Assembly (NCBI RefSeq): GCF_003351785.1
Contig: NZ_CP031230.1
Location: 3,386,501 to 3,450,500 of the forward strand
From: Sporosarcina sp. PTS2304
GTDB taxonomy: Bacteria > Bacillota > Bacilli > Bacillales_A > Planococcaceae
DNA length: 64,000 nucleotides
Direction: 5' to 3'
In this document: positions 7,280 to 17,789 of the stretch, one piece after another
Layout: every line of letters begins with the position of its first letter
How positions within the stretch are numbered: the first letter of the stretch is position 1
Notes under the pieces: model-generated
What the model was told of the DNA's origin: nothing
The model's input: only the letters and a program-made list of their open reading frames with translations
The model's database searches: none
Program-made: the position numbers and the translations under genes

Positions 7280-8923
7280 ATGACAACATTTTCTTCATTG
7301 GAACGTCAAACGGTAGTAGACCAATTGCAAGCAGAGGCATTTGATGTAGTAGTGATTGGCGGAGGCATTACAGGAGCAGGGATCGCGTTGGACGCGGTGA
7401 CTAGAGGACTGAAGACAGCGTTAATTGAAATGCAGGATTTCGCATCGGGTACATCCAGTCGTTCCACGAAGCTCGTTCACGGTGGACTGCGTTATTTGAA
7501 ACAATTCGAAATGAAGGAAGTGGCAGAACTAGGGAAGGAACGCGCGATTGTTTATGAGAATGGCCCCCATGTCACGACACCGGAGCGTATGTTATTGCCA
7601 TTTCATAAAGGCGGCACGTTCGGAAGCTTTTCCACATCGATTGGATTGAAGGTATATGATTTTTTAGCAGGCGTTAAAAAGTCTGAACGCCGTACGATGT
7701 TGACGGTTGCTCAGACATTGAAAAAAGCACCACTTGTTAAGAGAGAAGGACTGCAAGGCAGCGGCATGTATGTCGAGTACCGCACAGATGATGCACGGTT
7801 AACGATTGAAGTAATGAAAGCGGCCGCCGAGAAAGGTGCTACTATTATAAATTACGCTACCGCGGAAGGTTTTGTTTATGATGAGCAGAATCATATTTCA
7901 GGCGTTCGTGTAAACGAAACGATCGGCGACCAAAAATTTACGATCCAAGCAAAAAAAGTCGTCAATGCAGCAGGTCCTTGGGTAGATGAAGTGAAAACGA
8001 TGGATGGTGCATCAAAAGGCAAGCATTTAATCCTTTCTAAAGGAATTCACCTCGTCTTTGATCAATCAGTGTTTCCGCTTCAGCAAGCAATCTATTTTGA
8101 TACGACTGATCAGCGAATGATTTTTGCAATTCCGCGCGAAGGAAAAACGTATGTAGGTACGACAGATACGTTTTATGAAGGAGATCCAAAAGAGATGCAA
8201 ATGACGAAAGAGGATCGCAATTACATTTTGAACGCGATTCAATTCATGTTCCCAGACGTGCGAGTATCTAAAGAAGATGTGGAGTCTAGTTGGGCCGGAG
8301 TTCGACCGCTCGTTCATGAAGAAGGAAAAAGCCCTTCAGAAATCTCAAGAAAAGATGAAGTGTGGGTATCTGATAAGGGGCTAATTACGATTGCTGGCGG
8401 TAAGTTAACCGGCTACCGTAAAATGGCTGAAACCGTAGTCAATAAAATTGTTCAACAACTGACAAATGAAACAGGCAGAAAGTTTCCGCGCAGCATTACG
8501 AAACACTTCCCGATATCTGGTGGAGATATTGGTGGATCAGCAAACTACAGCCAATTTATCGGACAGGCGATTGAACGGGGACGCAAACTTGGCTTTACAG
8601 AACGGGAAAGTAAACATTTAGCAGCACTATACGGCTCTAATGTGGACAAAGTATTCAACATACCGTTCGAACCAGTGAGCGACATGCCGCGTATTTTATA
8701 CGTGAAGTTACGTTATGCGATAGAACATGAAATGACGATGAAACCAGCAGACTTCTTCGTGCGTCGTACCGGGGACTTATATTTCCATATCGATAATGTA
8801 TATGCAGGAAAGTCAGACGTTCTAGAAGAAATGACCGCCATTCTTCAGTGGACGGAAGGTCAGCGTACGCAGGCAGAACGAGAATTAGACGAAGAAATTA
8901 GAAAAGCGACGACTGTAAAATGA
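7280..8923 (+). CDS. glpD: Aerobic glycerol-3-phosphate dehydrogenase
   Basis: GlpD is a membrane-associated flavoprotein that oxidises sn-glycerol-3-phosphate to dihydroxyacetone phosphate and passes electrons to the quinone pool. The 547-residue protein starts with the FAD-binding Rossmann motif VIGGGITGAG (about residues 25-34). It then has the substrate-site signature GTSSRSTKLVHGGLRYL and, near residues 355-370, ITIAGGKLTGYRKMAE. AAGGAGAGAGACAG precedes the ATG. glpP follows 38 nt later, so the two probably share the leader-controlled transcript. In Bacillus subtilis the order is glpP-glpF-glpK-glpD, so the cluster is rearranged here. Confidence 0.97.
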   Translation: MTTFSSLERQTVVDQLQAEAFDVVVIGGGITGAGIALDAVTRGLKTALIEMQDFASGTSSRSTKLVHGGLRYLKQFEMKEVAELGKERAIVYENGPHVTTPERMLLPFHKGGTFGSFSTSIGLKVYDFLAGVKKSERRTMLTVAQTLKKAPLVKREGLQGSGMYVEYRTDDARLTIEVMKAAAEKGATIINYATAEGFVYDEQNHISGVRVNETIGDQKFTIQAKKVVNAAGPWVDEVKTMDGASKGKHLILSKGIHLVFDQSVFPLQQAIYFDTTDQRMIFAIPREGKTYVGTTDTFYEGDPKEMQMTKEDRNYILNAIQFMFPDVRVSKEDVESSWAGVRPLVHEEGKSPSEISRKDEVWVSDKGLITIAGGKLTGYRKMAETVVNKIVQQLTNETGRKFPRSITKHFPISGGDIGGSANYSQFIGQAIERGRKLGFTERESKHLAALYGSNVDKVFNIPFEPVSDMPRILYVKLRYAIEHEMTMKPADFFVRRTGDLYFHIDNVYAGKSDVLEEMTAILQWTEGQRTQAERELDEEIRKATTVK

Positions 8924-8961
8924 TATGCTGTAAGTAACACCGCATGTAAGGGGAGAAGTAT

Positions 8962-9525
8962 ATGTACTTTAATGGCCAGAAAATTTTACCCGCAGCGAGA
9001 ACGACGAAACAATTTGAGAAGTTGCTAGACAGTCCGTTTGAATATATTGTCTTATTGGAAGTACACATCAGCAATGTCAAAACATTAAAGTATGAAGCAG
9101 ATAAACGACAAAAAAAGCTTATTATCCATGCCGATTTGATTCAGGGATTAAAGACTGATAATTTTGCGGCAGAGTTTCTATGTAATGATGTGCATCCGGC
9201 AGGAATTATTTCTACTCGTTCGAATATGATTGCGAAAGCGAAAACGAAAGGCATTATTGCGATCCAGCGCATGTTCCTGCTGGACACGATTGCACTGGAA
9301 AAAAGCTATTCGCTGATTAAACAGACCGCCCCGGACTTTATTGAAATGTTGCCGGGAGTCATACCGGAATTAATCGAAGAAGTGCAACAGCAGACGGGTA
9401 TTCCGATCATAAATGGTGGCTTAATACGAACGAAAAAACATATCGACGATGCGCTGGCAGCAGGAGCGATTGCGGTTACTACTTCCGATCATGCATTGTG
9501 GGAGAGCTTTACAGAAAAGATATAA
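8962..9525 (+). CDS. glpP: Glycerol uptake operon antiterminator
   Basis: GlpP is an RNA-binding antiterminator. With glycerol-3-phosphate it prevents termination in the leaders of glp transcripts. The 187-residue protein shows the family TIM-barrel-like features: VLLEVHISNVKTL, IIHADLIQGL, GIISTRSNMIAKAKTKG, PDFIEMLPGVIPELI and IPIINGGLIRTKKHIDDAL. AAGGGGAGAAGTAT gives a good start at 8962. It is placed after glpD and before the glpF promoter, between the two leader terminators it is expected to control. If it shares the glpD transcript, its expression may itself be subject to antitermination. Length matches the family. Confidence 0.95.
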   Translation: MYFNGQKILPAARTTKQFEKLLDSPFEYIVLLEVHISNVKTLKYEADKRQKKLIIHADLIQGLKTDNFAAEFLCNDVHPAGIISTRSNMIAKAKTKGIIAIQRMFLLDTIALEKSYSLIKQTAPDFIEMLPGVIPELIEEVQQQTGIPIINGGLIRTKKHIDDALAAGAIAVTTSDHALWESFTEKI

Positions 9526-9539
9526 AGTAGAAATTATTG

Positions 9540-9568
9540 TTGACAGACAATTTCCGCGCAGATATACT
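9540..9568 (+). promoter_or_regulatory. Strong sigma-A promoter of glpF
   Basis: TTGACA (a perfect -35) and TATACT are separated by exactly 17 bp, directly upstream of the leader terminator before glpF. Confidence 0.8.
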
Positions 9569-9572
9569 GGAT

Positions 9573-9653
9573 AGTAAGTTCATACAAGTGGTTGAGTACA
9601 GGAGCCCACAATTATTTTCTCGCATTAGGCGGGGATTTAATTGTGGGCTTTTT
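9573..9653 (+). promoter_or_regulatory. glpF leader with GlpP-controlled terminator
   Basis: AGCCCACAATTA at 9603-9614 pairs perfectly with TAATTGTGGGCT at 9638-9649 and is followed by a T tract, 44 nt before glpF. The upstream AGTAAGTTCATACAAGTGG and TTGAGT match the glpD leader closely. This fits GlpP-dependent antitermination. Confidence 0.82.
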
Positions 9654-9696
9654 CGTGTGTTGTAACTGCACATCAAAAATGAGGAGGCGAGAAAGG

Positions 9697-10536
9697 ATGA
9701 CACCTTTTATTGGCGAATTGGTAGGTACGATGATTTTGATTATTTTAGGTGGCGGCGTGGTAGGCGGTGTTCTCATGAAAAAGTCTAAATCTGAAAATGC
9801 GGGTTGGATTGTAATTACGGTAGGTTGGGGACTCGCGGTAGCTGTCGGAATTTATGCAGTGGATGGAGCGAGTGGAGCTCACTTGAATCCGGCAGTTACG
9901 ATCGGGCTGGCAAGTATTGGAGATTTTGCATGGGCGGACGTACCAATGTATATCGTGGCGCAGTTACTAGGCGCATTCATTGGTGCGGTCATCGTCTATT
10001 TTCATTATTTACCTCACTGGAAAGAAACGACTGACAAAGAAGCGAAACTATCGGTTTTTGCGACAGTTCCCGCCATTCGTCATCCATTATCCAACGTGAC
10101 GAGCGAAATTATTGGCACATTTGTACTCGTACTCGGCATTTTATCGATTGGAGCGAATGAATTTACAGAAGGACTGAACCCGCTCATTGTCGGTGCGCTC
10201 ATTATCGCGATCGGAATGTCGCTCGGCGGAACGACAGGGTACGCGATTAATCCAGCGCGCGATCTAGGGCCGCGCATTGCACATTTCTTGCTGCCGATTC
10301 CAGGAAAAGGATCATCGGATTGGCGCTATGCGTGGATTCCAATTGTCGGTCCTATTCTCGGTGGAGTATTTGGCGCATTATTTTATAAACAATTTTTCAT
10401 GACAGAAAACAGCGTAGCTTTCTGGATCGTTGGCGGAATCGTCTTAGCTGTTTTAGTAGGTGCTCATTATTCTGTACGGAAATCACTTGATTCAGTCTAT
10501 GAAATGCAAGGGGTTACAAAGGTGGAGATGAAGTAA
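9697..10536 (+). CDS. glpF: Glycerol uptake facilitator (aquaglyceroporin)
   Basis: GlpF is a membrane channel for facilitated glycerol diffusion. The 279-residue protein has six predicted membrane helices and the two half-helix NPA motifs, HLNPAVTIG and INPARDLGPR; the aspartate after the second NPA is the signature of glycerol-conducting rather than water-only members. The ATG at 9697 is chosen because GAGGAGGCGAGAAAGG lies just before it. A longer frame from 9592 runs through the leader terminator and is rejected. glpK normally follows in the same operon, but here a 1.6 kb repeat block separates them. Confidence 0.95.
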   Translation: MTPFIGELVGTMILIILGGGVVGGVLMKKSKSENAGWIVITVGWGLAVAVGIYAVDGASGAHLNPAVTIGLASIGDFAWADVPMYIVAQLLGAFIGAVIVYFHYLPHWKETTDKEAKLSVFATVPAIRHPLSNVTSEIIGTFVLVLGILSIGANEFTEGLNPLIVGALIIAIGMSLGGTTGYAINPARDLGPRIAHFLLPIPGKGSSDWRYAWIPIVGPILGGVFGALFYKQFFMTENSVAFWIVGGIVLAVLVGAHYSVRKSLDSVYEMQGVTKVEMK

Positions 10537-10599
10537 CGGTGTGTATAATAGGTACTGTATCACAGCTTTTGATTAACTACATGATGTCTAGTTCGTTTG

Positions 10600-11300
10600 T
10601 TTAATAACTGTCTGGAATATAGTGATTATATGATGGAGTGAGGCTGAATTAGCATGTCTTACGGCTTGCGCTTCCAGACGATACGCTTTCCGGAGGGGAC
10701 GCGGCGGACCTCGCAAAAGTACGCTGCGAGTTACACCTGTCGTCCTGATCCTCTCGGAGTCGATCGTCTTCCAGCACAAGCCGGACTTAGTGTAGGCAAG
10801 ACAGTTTGATCACTCTTTGTAGAGGGTGAATGACTACGTGGGCTTGTCTGCTACTTCATGTTCGTTTATTAGATGGAGTGAAGCTGACTTGAAGAGTCAT
10901 GCGGCTTGCGCTTCCAGACGATACGCTTTCCGGAGGGGACGCGGCGGACCTCGCAAAAGTATGCTGCGAGTTACACCTGTCGTCCTGATCCTCTCGGAGT
11001 CAATCGTCTTCCAGCTTCAGCCGTACTTTGTGTAGGCAAGACAGTTTGATCACTCTTTGTAGAGGGTGAATGACTACGTGGGCTTGTCTGCTACTTTATA
11101 TTCGTTTGTTAGATGGAGTGAAGCTGACTTGAAGAGTCTTGCGGCTTGCGCTTCCAGACGATACGCTTTCCGGAGGGGACGCGGTGGACCTCGCAAAAGT
11201 ATGCTGCGAATTACACCTGTCGTCCTGATCCTCTCGGAGTCGATCGTCTTCCAGCTTCAGCCGAACTTTGTGTAGGCAAGACAGTTTGATCACTCTTTGT
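10600..11300 (+). repeat. Three tandem copies of a 240-bp unit carrying structured element A
   Basis: Element A occupies 10662-10793, 10902-11033 and 11142-11273, exactly 240 bp apart in the same orientation. Each copy is bounded by CGGCTT and a matching CAAGCCG or CAGCCG. Inside are pairing arms AGACGAT/ATCGTCT and CCGGAGGGG with CCTCTCGG, and a smaller hairpin CTCGCA/TGCTGCGAG. Flanking text (AGGCAAGACAGTTTGATCAC, GAATGACTACGTGGGC) repeats too. Open frames inside are coincidental: they lack ribosome-binding sites and merely follow the duplication. No transposase is present. Confidence 0.85.
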
Positions 11301-11480
11301 ATGTGGCGAAAGACCAACATCAGCTACTATGACTGTTTCGACGAACTGAGTGAAAAAAGCAATGACTCTATATGTATTCAATCAGGCAATCCAAAGCTTT
11401 ATCTACACTGTTCAGGAAGTAGAGCTTACCATACTCTACTTCTGGACGAACACAAACTGACTTACGAACACTAAGTCAAG
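11274..11480 (+). repeat. Conserved linker between elements A and B
   Basis: About 200 nt joining the A block to the B block. It contains TGACTGTTTCGACGAA, TCAGGCAATCCA and CACTGTTCAGGAAG, which recur inverted between the B and A elements at 28.95-29.17 kb. The linker is therefore part of a dispersed composite element and not local filler. Confidence 0.75.
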
Positions 11481-12169
11481 GATTCTCCCGGAAGAACCGG
11501 CGACTCCTGGAGGATCAGGACGACAGGCGTAATCGCCAAAGAACTTCTGGCGAGTCCGCCGCGTCCCCTCAGGAAAGCGTCCGGTTTCTCTCGGGAGAAT
11601 CCTAGCACGTACACTCTTTTTCTGCACTGCAAAGGAGAAGTCACTTACCCTACTCTAATTTCTGGACGAACACGGACTGACTTACGAACACTAAGTCAAG
11701 GATTCTCCCGGAAGAACCGGCGACTCCTAGAGGATCGGGAAGAGCCGTTGCGAAGGACGGCTTTTGCGAGTGAAGCGCAGCGAGAAGGAGCACATCTTTG
11801 CACTTGACAGGCGTAATCGCCAATGCACTTCTGGCGAGTCCGCCGCGTGCCCTCAGGAAAGCGTCCGGTTTCTCTCGGGAGAATCCTAGCACGTATACTC
11901 TTTTTCTGCACTGCAAAGGAGAAGTCACTTACCCTACTCTAATTTCTGGACGAACACGGACTGACTTACGAACACTAAGTCAAGGATTCTCCCGGAAGAA
12001 CCGGCGACTCCTAGAGGATCGGGAAGAGCCGTTGCGAAGGACGGCTTTTGCGAGTGAAGCGCAGCGAGAAGGAGCACATCTTTGCACTTGACAGGCGTAA
12101 TCGCCAATGCACTTCTGGCGAGTCCGCCGCGTGCCCTCAGGAAAGCGTCCGGTTTCTCTCGGGAGAATC
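11481..12169 (+). repeat. Three copies of structured element B
   Basis: Element B lies at 11481-11601 (121 nt), 11701-11885 and 11984-12169 (185-186 nt). Each begins GATTCTCCCGGAAGAACCGG and ends CCGGTTTCTCTCGGGAGAATC, forming a long terminal stem. Inside are GCGTAATCGCC paired with TGGCGAGTCCGCC-type arms. Copies 2 and 3 carry the same extra segment of about 64 nt with its own AGCCGT/ACGGCT hairpin. The copies are linked by nearly identical spacers. No protein function is supported. Confidence 0.85.
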
Positions 12170-12251
12170 CTAGCACGTATACTCTTTTATTGCACCACAT
12201 TGGATATGTAACAAGCATTCAACTTATATAACAACTCTATTGGAGGAATGA

Positions 12252-13748
<1,497 letters not shown>

Positions 13749-13753
13749 CGATC

Positions 13754-13789
13754 AGCCGCAAGCGAGTGAATAAGCTTGCGGCTTTTTTG
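13754..13789 (+). terminator. glpK terminator
   Basis: A perfect stem of AGCCGCAAGC and GCTTGCGGCT is followed by a T run. Confidence 0.92.
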
Positions 13790-13918
13790 TTTTCAGTATA
13801 GCTATGCAAGATTCGCCATTCCTAGGAAAATACCGGTAGAATCATGCCATTTACAGTAGAATTATGGTAGAATGGACAGCTAGAGAGTGTAGACGAAGAC
13901 GACGAACGGGGGGACACG

Positions 13919-14920
13919 ATGTTTTCAAAAGATATAGGAATAGACATGGGTACAGCCAATACATTGATCTATATGAAAGGGAAAGGAATTGTCCTCGATG
14001 AACCGACAGTCGTAGCAAGTAATAAGCAAACAAAACAACTAGTAGCTTTCGGAAAGGAAGCCTACCGAATGATTGGCCGGACACCGGAGAACCTGGAAAC
14101 GCTGCATCCGATGAAAAATGGTGTGATAGCTGACTTTGACATGATGCAAGCATTACTCACTCATTTTCTTGAAAAAATACAGGGGAAAAGCCGTTTGTCC
14201 AGACCTCGAATCATCATGTGCTGTCCTGCGCATACGACGCATGTTGAGCGCCAAGTGATTCGGCAAGTCGTCGAACAATCAGGAAGTAAACAGATGACGA
14301 TGGAAATAGAACCTAAAATTGCTGCCATTAGTGCAGGTATTGATAACTCACATCCGACCGGTCATATGATTATTGATATCGGAGCAGGTACAACGGATGC
14401 TACCGTACTATCAATGGGTGACATCGTATCGTTTGGAACGATTGCGACAGCAGGTAAAGAATTTGACCAACAGATCATTCAACATATTCGAAAGCATTAT
14501 CAAATATATATTGGCGAACGGACAGCAGAGCGAGTAAAGAAAGAAATAGGACTTGTGCTGCCAACTGACGAAAAGCCGATCTCTACAGCCATTCATGGTC
14601 GTGATTTAGGGACAGGCTTACCGAAAACATGTACAGTAACAGCTGAAGAAATTAGAAAAGCCATTCATTTGCCCATTAGTAAAATTGTAGAGACCGCTCG
14701 AACGACACTTGAAAAAACGCCGCCAGAACTCGTGAAAGACATTATGAATCATGGAATTATCCTTATGGGTGGCAGCGCATTGCTACCGGGAATCGATGTC
14801 TTACTGTCAAAAGAATTACATGCTCCTGTGTTTGTTGCGGACAATCCTTTAACGTGCTTGGCAGAGGGAACGGGCATTTTATTAGAAACCGTCACGAAAA
14901 CACCGGCACGCACAAGATGA
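13919..14920 (+). CDS. mbl: MreB-like actin homologue Mbl, cell-shape protein
   Basis: This bacterial actin polymerises under the membrane and guides sidewall peptidoglycan synthesis. The 333-residue protein has the nucleotide-binding motifs IGIDMGTANTLIY (residues about 7-19) and MIIDIGAGTTDATVLS, then GGSALLPGIDVLL near the C-terminus. Its position directly before flhO-flhP is that of mbl in Bacillus subtilis, which decides between Mbl and its paralogues MreB and MreBH. GGGGGGACACG precedes the ATG. A separate promoter before flhO and a 98-nt gap suggest an independent transcript. Confidence 0.9.
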   Translation: MFSKDIGIDMGTANTLIYMKGKGIVLDEPTVVASNKQTKQLVAFGKEAYRMIGRTPENLETLHPMKNGVIADFDMMQALLTHFLEKIQGKSRLSRPRIIMCCPAHTTHVERQVIRQVVEQSGSKQMTMEIEPKIAAISAGIDNSHPTGHMIIDIGAGTTDATVLSMGDIVSFGTIATAGKEFDQQIIQHIRKHYQIYIGERTAERVKKEIGLVLPTDEKPISTAIHGRDLGTGLPKTCTVTAEEIRKAIHLPISKIVETARTTLEKTPPELVKDIMNHGIILMGGSALLPGIDVLLSKELHAPVFVADNPLTCLAEGTGILLETVTKTPARTR

Positions 14921-14921
14921 C

Positions 14922-14951
14922 CTGACATGCAAATAGAAAATAGTGTATAAT
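14922..14951 (+). promoter_or_regulatory. Candidate sigma-A promoter of flhO-flhP
   Basis: CTGACA and a perfect TATAAT are separated by 18 bp, about 65 nt before the flhO start. Confidence 0.6.
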
Positions 14952-15018
14952 AAGAAGATATATTCATTTGAATCATTAGAAGATGAATACGAGTACGGAT
15001 TTCAAAGGAGTGAAAGAA

Positions 15019-15843
15019 ATGTTTCGTGGCTTTTATACGGTAGGATCGGGCATGATCGCACAGCAGCGGCGGACAGAGATGCTCTCAAATAATATAGCGA
15101 ACGCTAATACACCGGGCTATAAAGCAGAGCAGTCTGCTATTCGGGCGTTTCCTGAAATGTTCATGTCTCGTTTGGATGCGATGCGTGTGCCTACGGAAAA
15201 AGGATTACATTTCAAAGGACTTTCTCCGGTAGGCGAACTTTCGACGGGTGTTTACATGCAGGAAACACTGCCGCAATTCGCCCAAGGTCAATTGAGAGAA
15301 ACCGAGTTAAAAACAGATGTGGCGTTAGTTGATGGACCGATGGATATCAATGAAGAGACCGGCATTGCAGGCACTGTGTTTTTTACACTGGAAGGCGAGA
15401 ATGGCGATCCATACTACACACGAAACGGTAATTTCACTGTCAATGCAGAAGGATTTCTAACCAATCCAATGGGTCTATTCGTCTTAGACACAGCAGGGAA
15501 TCGCATTGAATTGCCAAGTGATGACATTCGAATTACACAAGAAGGCGTCATTTTTACAGGAGAAACACAAGCCGCTACATTAGGCATTGCTTACTCAGAC
15601 GAGCCTGATACTCTGCTCAAACGCGATAACGGTTTATTTACCACGGCAGACGGAACAGAACTTCCGGCAGGCGGGCAATACTCCATGCAACAAGGATATC
15701 TTGAAGATTCCAATGTAGATTCCGCACGCACGATGACCGATATGCTGACAGCGTACCGAGCATTCGAGGCCAATCAAAAAGTGTTGCAAGCATATGACCG
15801 AAGTATGGAAAAAGCGGTCAATGAAGTAGGACGTGTCAACTGA
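15019..15843 (+). CDS. flhO: Flagellar basal-body rod protein FlhO (FlgG/FlgF-like)
   Basis: FlhO is an axial component of the flagellar rod. The 274-residue protein has the flagellar rod N-terminal motif RTEMLSNNIANANTPGYKAE and the C-terminal rod motif MTAYRAFEANQKVLQAYD that form the paired coiled coils of axial proteins. The ATG at 15019 follows AAAGGAG by 8 nt; an earlier ATG at 14983 in frame has no such site. The order mbl-flhO-flhP matches Bacillus subtilis. flhP follows after 33 nt with its own ribosome-binding site, so the two are co-transcribed. Confidence 0.95.
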   Translation: MFRGFYTVGSGMIAQQRRTEMLSNNIANANTPGYKAEQSAIRAFPEMFMSRLDAMRVPTEKGLHFKGLSPVGELSTGVYMQETLPQFAQGQLRETELKTDVALVDGPMDINEETGIAGTVFFTLEGENGDPYYTRNGNFTVNAEGFLTNPMGLFVLDTAGNRIELPSDDIRITQEGVIFTGETQAATLGIAYSDEPDTLLKRDNGLFTTADGTELPAGGQYSMQQGYLEDSNVDSARTMTDMLTAYRAFEANQKVLQAYDRSMEKAVNEVGRVN

Positions 15844-15876
15844 TGAGTACATATAACGCGAAAGGAGTCGTCTCAC

Positions 15877-16710
15877 ATGCTTCGAACGATGACCACTGCT
15901 GTGAATACAATGAACCAATTGCAGCACCGTCTAGATTTAATCGGCAATAACTTATCCAATACCGCTACGCACGGCTATAAAGCAAACGATGCGAAGTTTC
16001 AAGAATTACTCTATCAACAAATCAACAACGACAAAGCCGATCAAGCTCCGAGACGTTCCGAAGCGGGAATCCGCATGGGGAGCGGTTCAAGAGTCGGCAG
16101 TCTGCAAATGAACTGGAAAGTCGGTGCAGTGCAAATAACGGATCGTCAACTGGACTTTGCGTTAACGGCACCAAAACAACATTTCAACTTAATTCAGCCG
16201 ATTGATGGCGGCGAAGAAATTATCTATTCCCGAAAAGGTAACTTCTACGTTTCTCCAACAGCAAACGGCCAAAATATGCTAGTTAATGAAGATGGACTGC
16301 CTGTCGCCAACAGCGCGGGACGTCCTGTTATCATGCCGGGTGACGCAACCAATTACCGCGTGCAGCCGAATGGCATACTCGAAGTCACTCATCCAGGCGG
16401 AGTAGACAGAATTGAGTTAGGAGTGACTGTGCTAGAAAAGCCCGACTCCATGGTTCAATTATCAGCAACAAACTTCGGATTGCCTGAAAACTTGGCGGCG
16501 CTCGGAATCGCAGCTAACGACTTATTGACAGAAATGATTGGCGCCGGACGTAGTGAAATCGAAATGCAAAACCAAGCATTAGAAACGTCTAACGTTCACT
16601 ATGAAAAAGAAATGACGGATTTAATTGCGACGCAACGGGCCTACCAATTTAATGCACGTTCGGTAACATTGGCCGATCAAATGCTTGGTTTGATCAACGG
16701 CATCCGCTAA
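15877..16710 (+). CDS. flhP: Flagellar basal-body rod protein FlhP (FlgG-like)
   Basis: FlhP is a distal-rod type flagellar axial protein. The 277-residue protein carries the N-terminal motif HRLDLIGNNLSNTATHGYKA and the C-terminal LIATQRAYQFNARSVTLADQM, both characteristic of FlgG-type rod proteins. GAAAGGAGTCGTCTCAC precedes the ATG. It lies 33 nt after flhO, and a gene for an EpuA-type membrane protein begins 22 nt after its stop. In B. subtilis FlhO and FlhP are encoded away from the main fla/che operon, as here. Confidence 0.95.
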   Translation: MLRTMTTAVNTMNQLQHRLDLIGNNLSNTATHGYKANDAKFQELLYQQINNDKADQAPRRSEAGIRMGSGSRVGSLQMNWKVGAVQITDRQLDFALTAPKQHFNLIQPIDGGEEIIYSRKGNFYVSPTANGQNMLVNEDGLPVANSAGRPVIMPGDATNYRVQPNGILEVTHPGGVDRIELGVTVLEKPDSMVQLSATNFGLPENLAALGIAANDLLTEMIGAGRSEIEMQNQALETSNVHYEKEMTDLIATQRAYQFNARSVTLADQMLGLINGIR

Positions 16711-16732
16711 GCGTGCGCTAGGAGTACTGACT

Positions 16733-17248
16733 ATGACAGAAGAAAAACGTGAAAATCAATTACCTATAGAAACACCGGATGAACCGATAGTCGAAAAAGC
16801 TGAGGCGTCAGAAACACCGGATGGTTCCGTAACATCAAAAGCATCTGAACCTGCCGTAGAACTGCAAGCATCGACAGAAGAGATTCTTGAAAGTTCACCC
16901 GAGTCGCCGCCAACTGTAGACATTACGTCGACCGATTCACAAACCGAATCAGTCACCGTGGATGCGCCGACTACCGGTACGGAAGCTACGAAGCCGGATC
17001 CTGCAATTACTAAAAAAAGAAGATGGCATAAAGAAAAAGTAGAGAAATCAGCAAGTGAAGTAAGATGGGTTCAAATACGCTTATTTCCGATTTGGTTGCG
17101 CGTACTCATCCTTCTCGTACTAATCGCATTGGCAGCAGCATTAGGGGCAGTCGTAGGTTTCAGTATCATTGGAGATGGTTCAGCCGAAGATGTGTTCAAA
17201 AAAGAAACGTGGCAACATATATTTGATATTATGAATGGCAAATCATAA
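16733..17248 (+). CDS. EpuA-family membrane protein (often mislabelled RNA polymerase subunit beta)
   Basis: This 171-residue protein has a long acidic, serine- and threonine-rich N-terminal region (about residues 1-90) followed by a basic stretch. It ends in the conserved EpuA domain: [19 protein letters not shown], one membrane helix, then [13 protein letters not shown] and [12 protein letters not shown]. Databases often name this family DNA-directed RNA polymerase subunit beta, which nothing in the sequence supports. The orientation is probably N-terminus in the cytoplasm. It sits between flhP and fabZ with 20-22 nt gaps, suggesting read-through. The start ATG has AGGAGTACTGACT before it. 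The function is unknown. Confidence 0.82.
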   Translation: MTEEKRENQLPIETPDEPIVEKAEASETPDGSVTSKASEPAVELQASTEEILESSPESPPTVDITSTDSQTESVTVDAPTTGTEATKPDPAITKKRRWHKEKVEKSASEVRWVQIRLFPIWLRVLILLVLIALAAALGAVVGFSIIGDGSAEDVFKKETWQHIFDIMNGKS

Positions 17249-17268
17249 GGAATGAAGGAGCTCAAATC

Positions 17269-17706
17269 ATGCTAAATGCACAACAAATTCAAGAAATTAT
17301 CCCTCACCGTTATCCCTTTCTGCTAATCGATCGTATCGAAGAAGTAGAAGAAGGCAAACGTGCAGTAGGGCTGAAAAATGTCACAATCAATGAAGAGTTC
17401 TTCAATGGTCACTTTCCGGGCTACCCTGTTATGCCAGGTGTCCTTATTGTAGAAGCATTGGCTCAAGTCGGTGCAGTCGCTTTATTGAAAAAAGAAGAAA
17501 ATAAAGGACGTCTGGCATTTTTCGCAGGCATTGACAGCTGCCGTTTTAAACGTCAAGTCACACCTGGTGATACGTTACGTCTAGAAGTAGAAATCGTGCG
17601 CCTGCGCGGATCCATCGGCAAAGGAAAAGCTGTTGCCACAGTAGACGGTGAAGTGGCATGTGAGGCAGAAATCACATTTGCTCTCGGTCCTGTGCAAGAA
17701 CGATAA
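17269..17706 (+). CDS. fabZ: 3-hydroxyacyl-[ACP] dehydratase FabZ
   Basis: FabZ dehydrates 3-hydroxyacyl-ACP to trans-2-enoyl-ACP in fatty-acid elongation in the cytosol. The 145-residue hotdog-fold protein has [12 protein letters not shown] near the N-terminus. The catalytic histidine and glutamate lie in [20 protein letters not shown], followed by [31 protein letters not shown] precedes the ATG. Its location corresponds to ywpB (fabZ) in Bacillus subtilis. Length and motifs are complete. Confidence 0.97.
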   Translation: MLNAQQIQEIIPHRYPFLLIDRIEEVEEGKRAVGLKNVTINEEFFNGHFPGYPVMPGVLIVEALAQVGAVALLKKEENKGRLAFFAGIDSCRFKRQVTPGDTLRLEVEIVRLRGSIGKGKAVATVDGEVACEAEITFALGPVQER

Positions 17707-17713
17707 AATTATT

Positions 17714-17741
17714 TTGCAATATGTGAAAAATTTGATACAAT
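17714..17741 (+). promoter_or_regulatory. Candidate promoter of the 17790 gene
   Basis: TTGCAA and TACAAT are separated by 16 bp, about 50 nt before the start. Confidence 0.45.
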
Positions 17742-17789
17742 GAACATTGCAATGCCATATTCGGCATACAGTGGGAGGTTACAACGAGC

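Noticed and set aside
9592..9696. N-terminal extension of glpF
   Set aside because: It runs through the leader terminator stem; the ATG at 9697 has a strong ribosome-binding site and a normal family N-terminus.
10826..11275. Two nearly identical 69-codon frames
   Set aside because: They lie inside the tandem element A copies, have no ribosome-binding site and are simply duplicated with the repeat.
11798..12091. 97-codon frame in the B block
   Set aside because: It follows the repeat structure in a non-coding palindromic element; no start signal or family resemblance.
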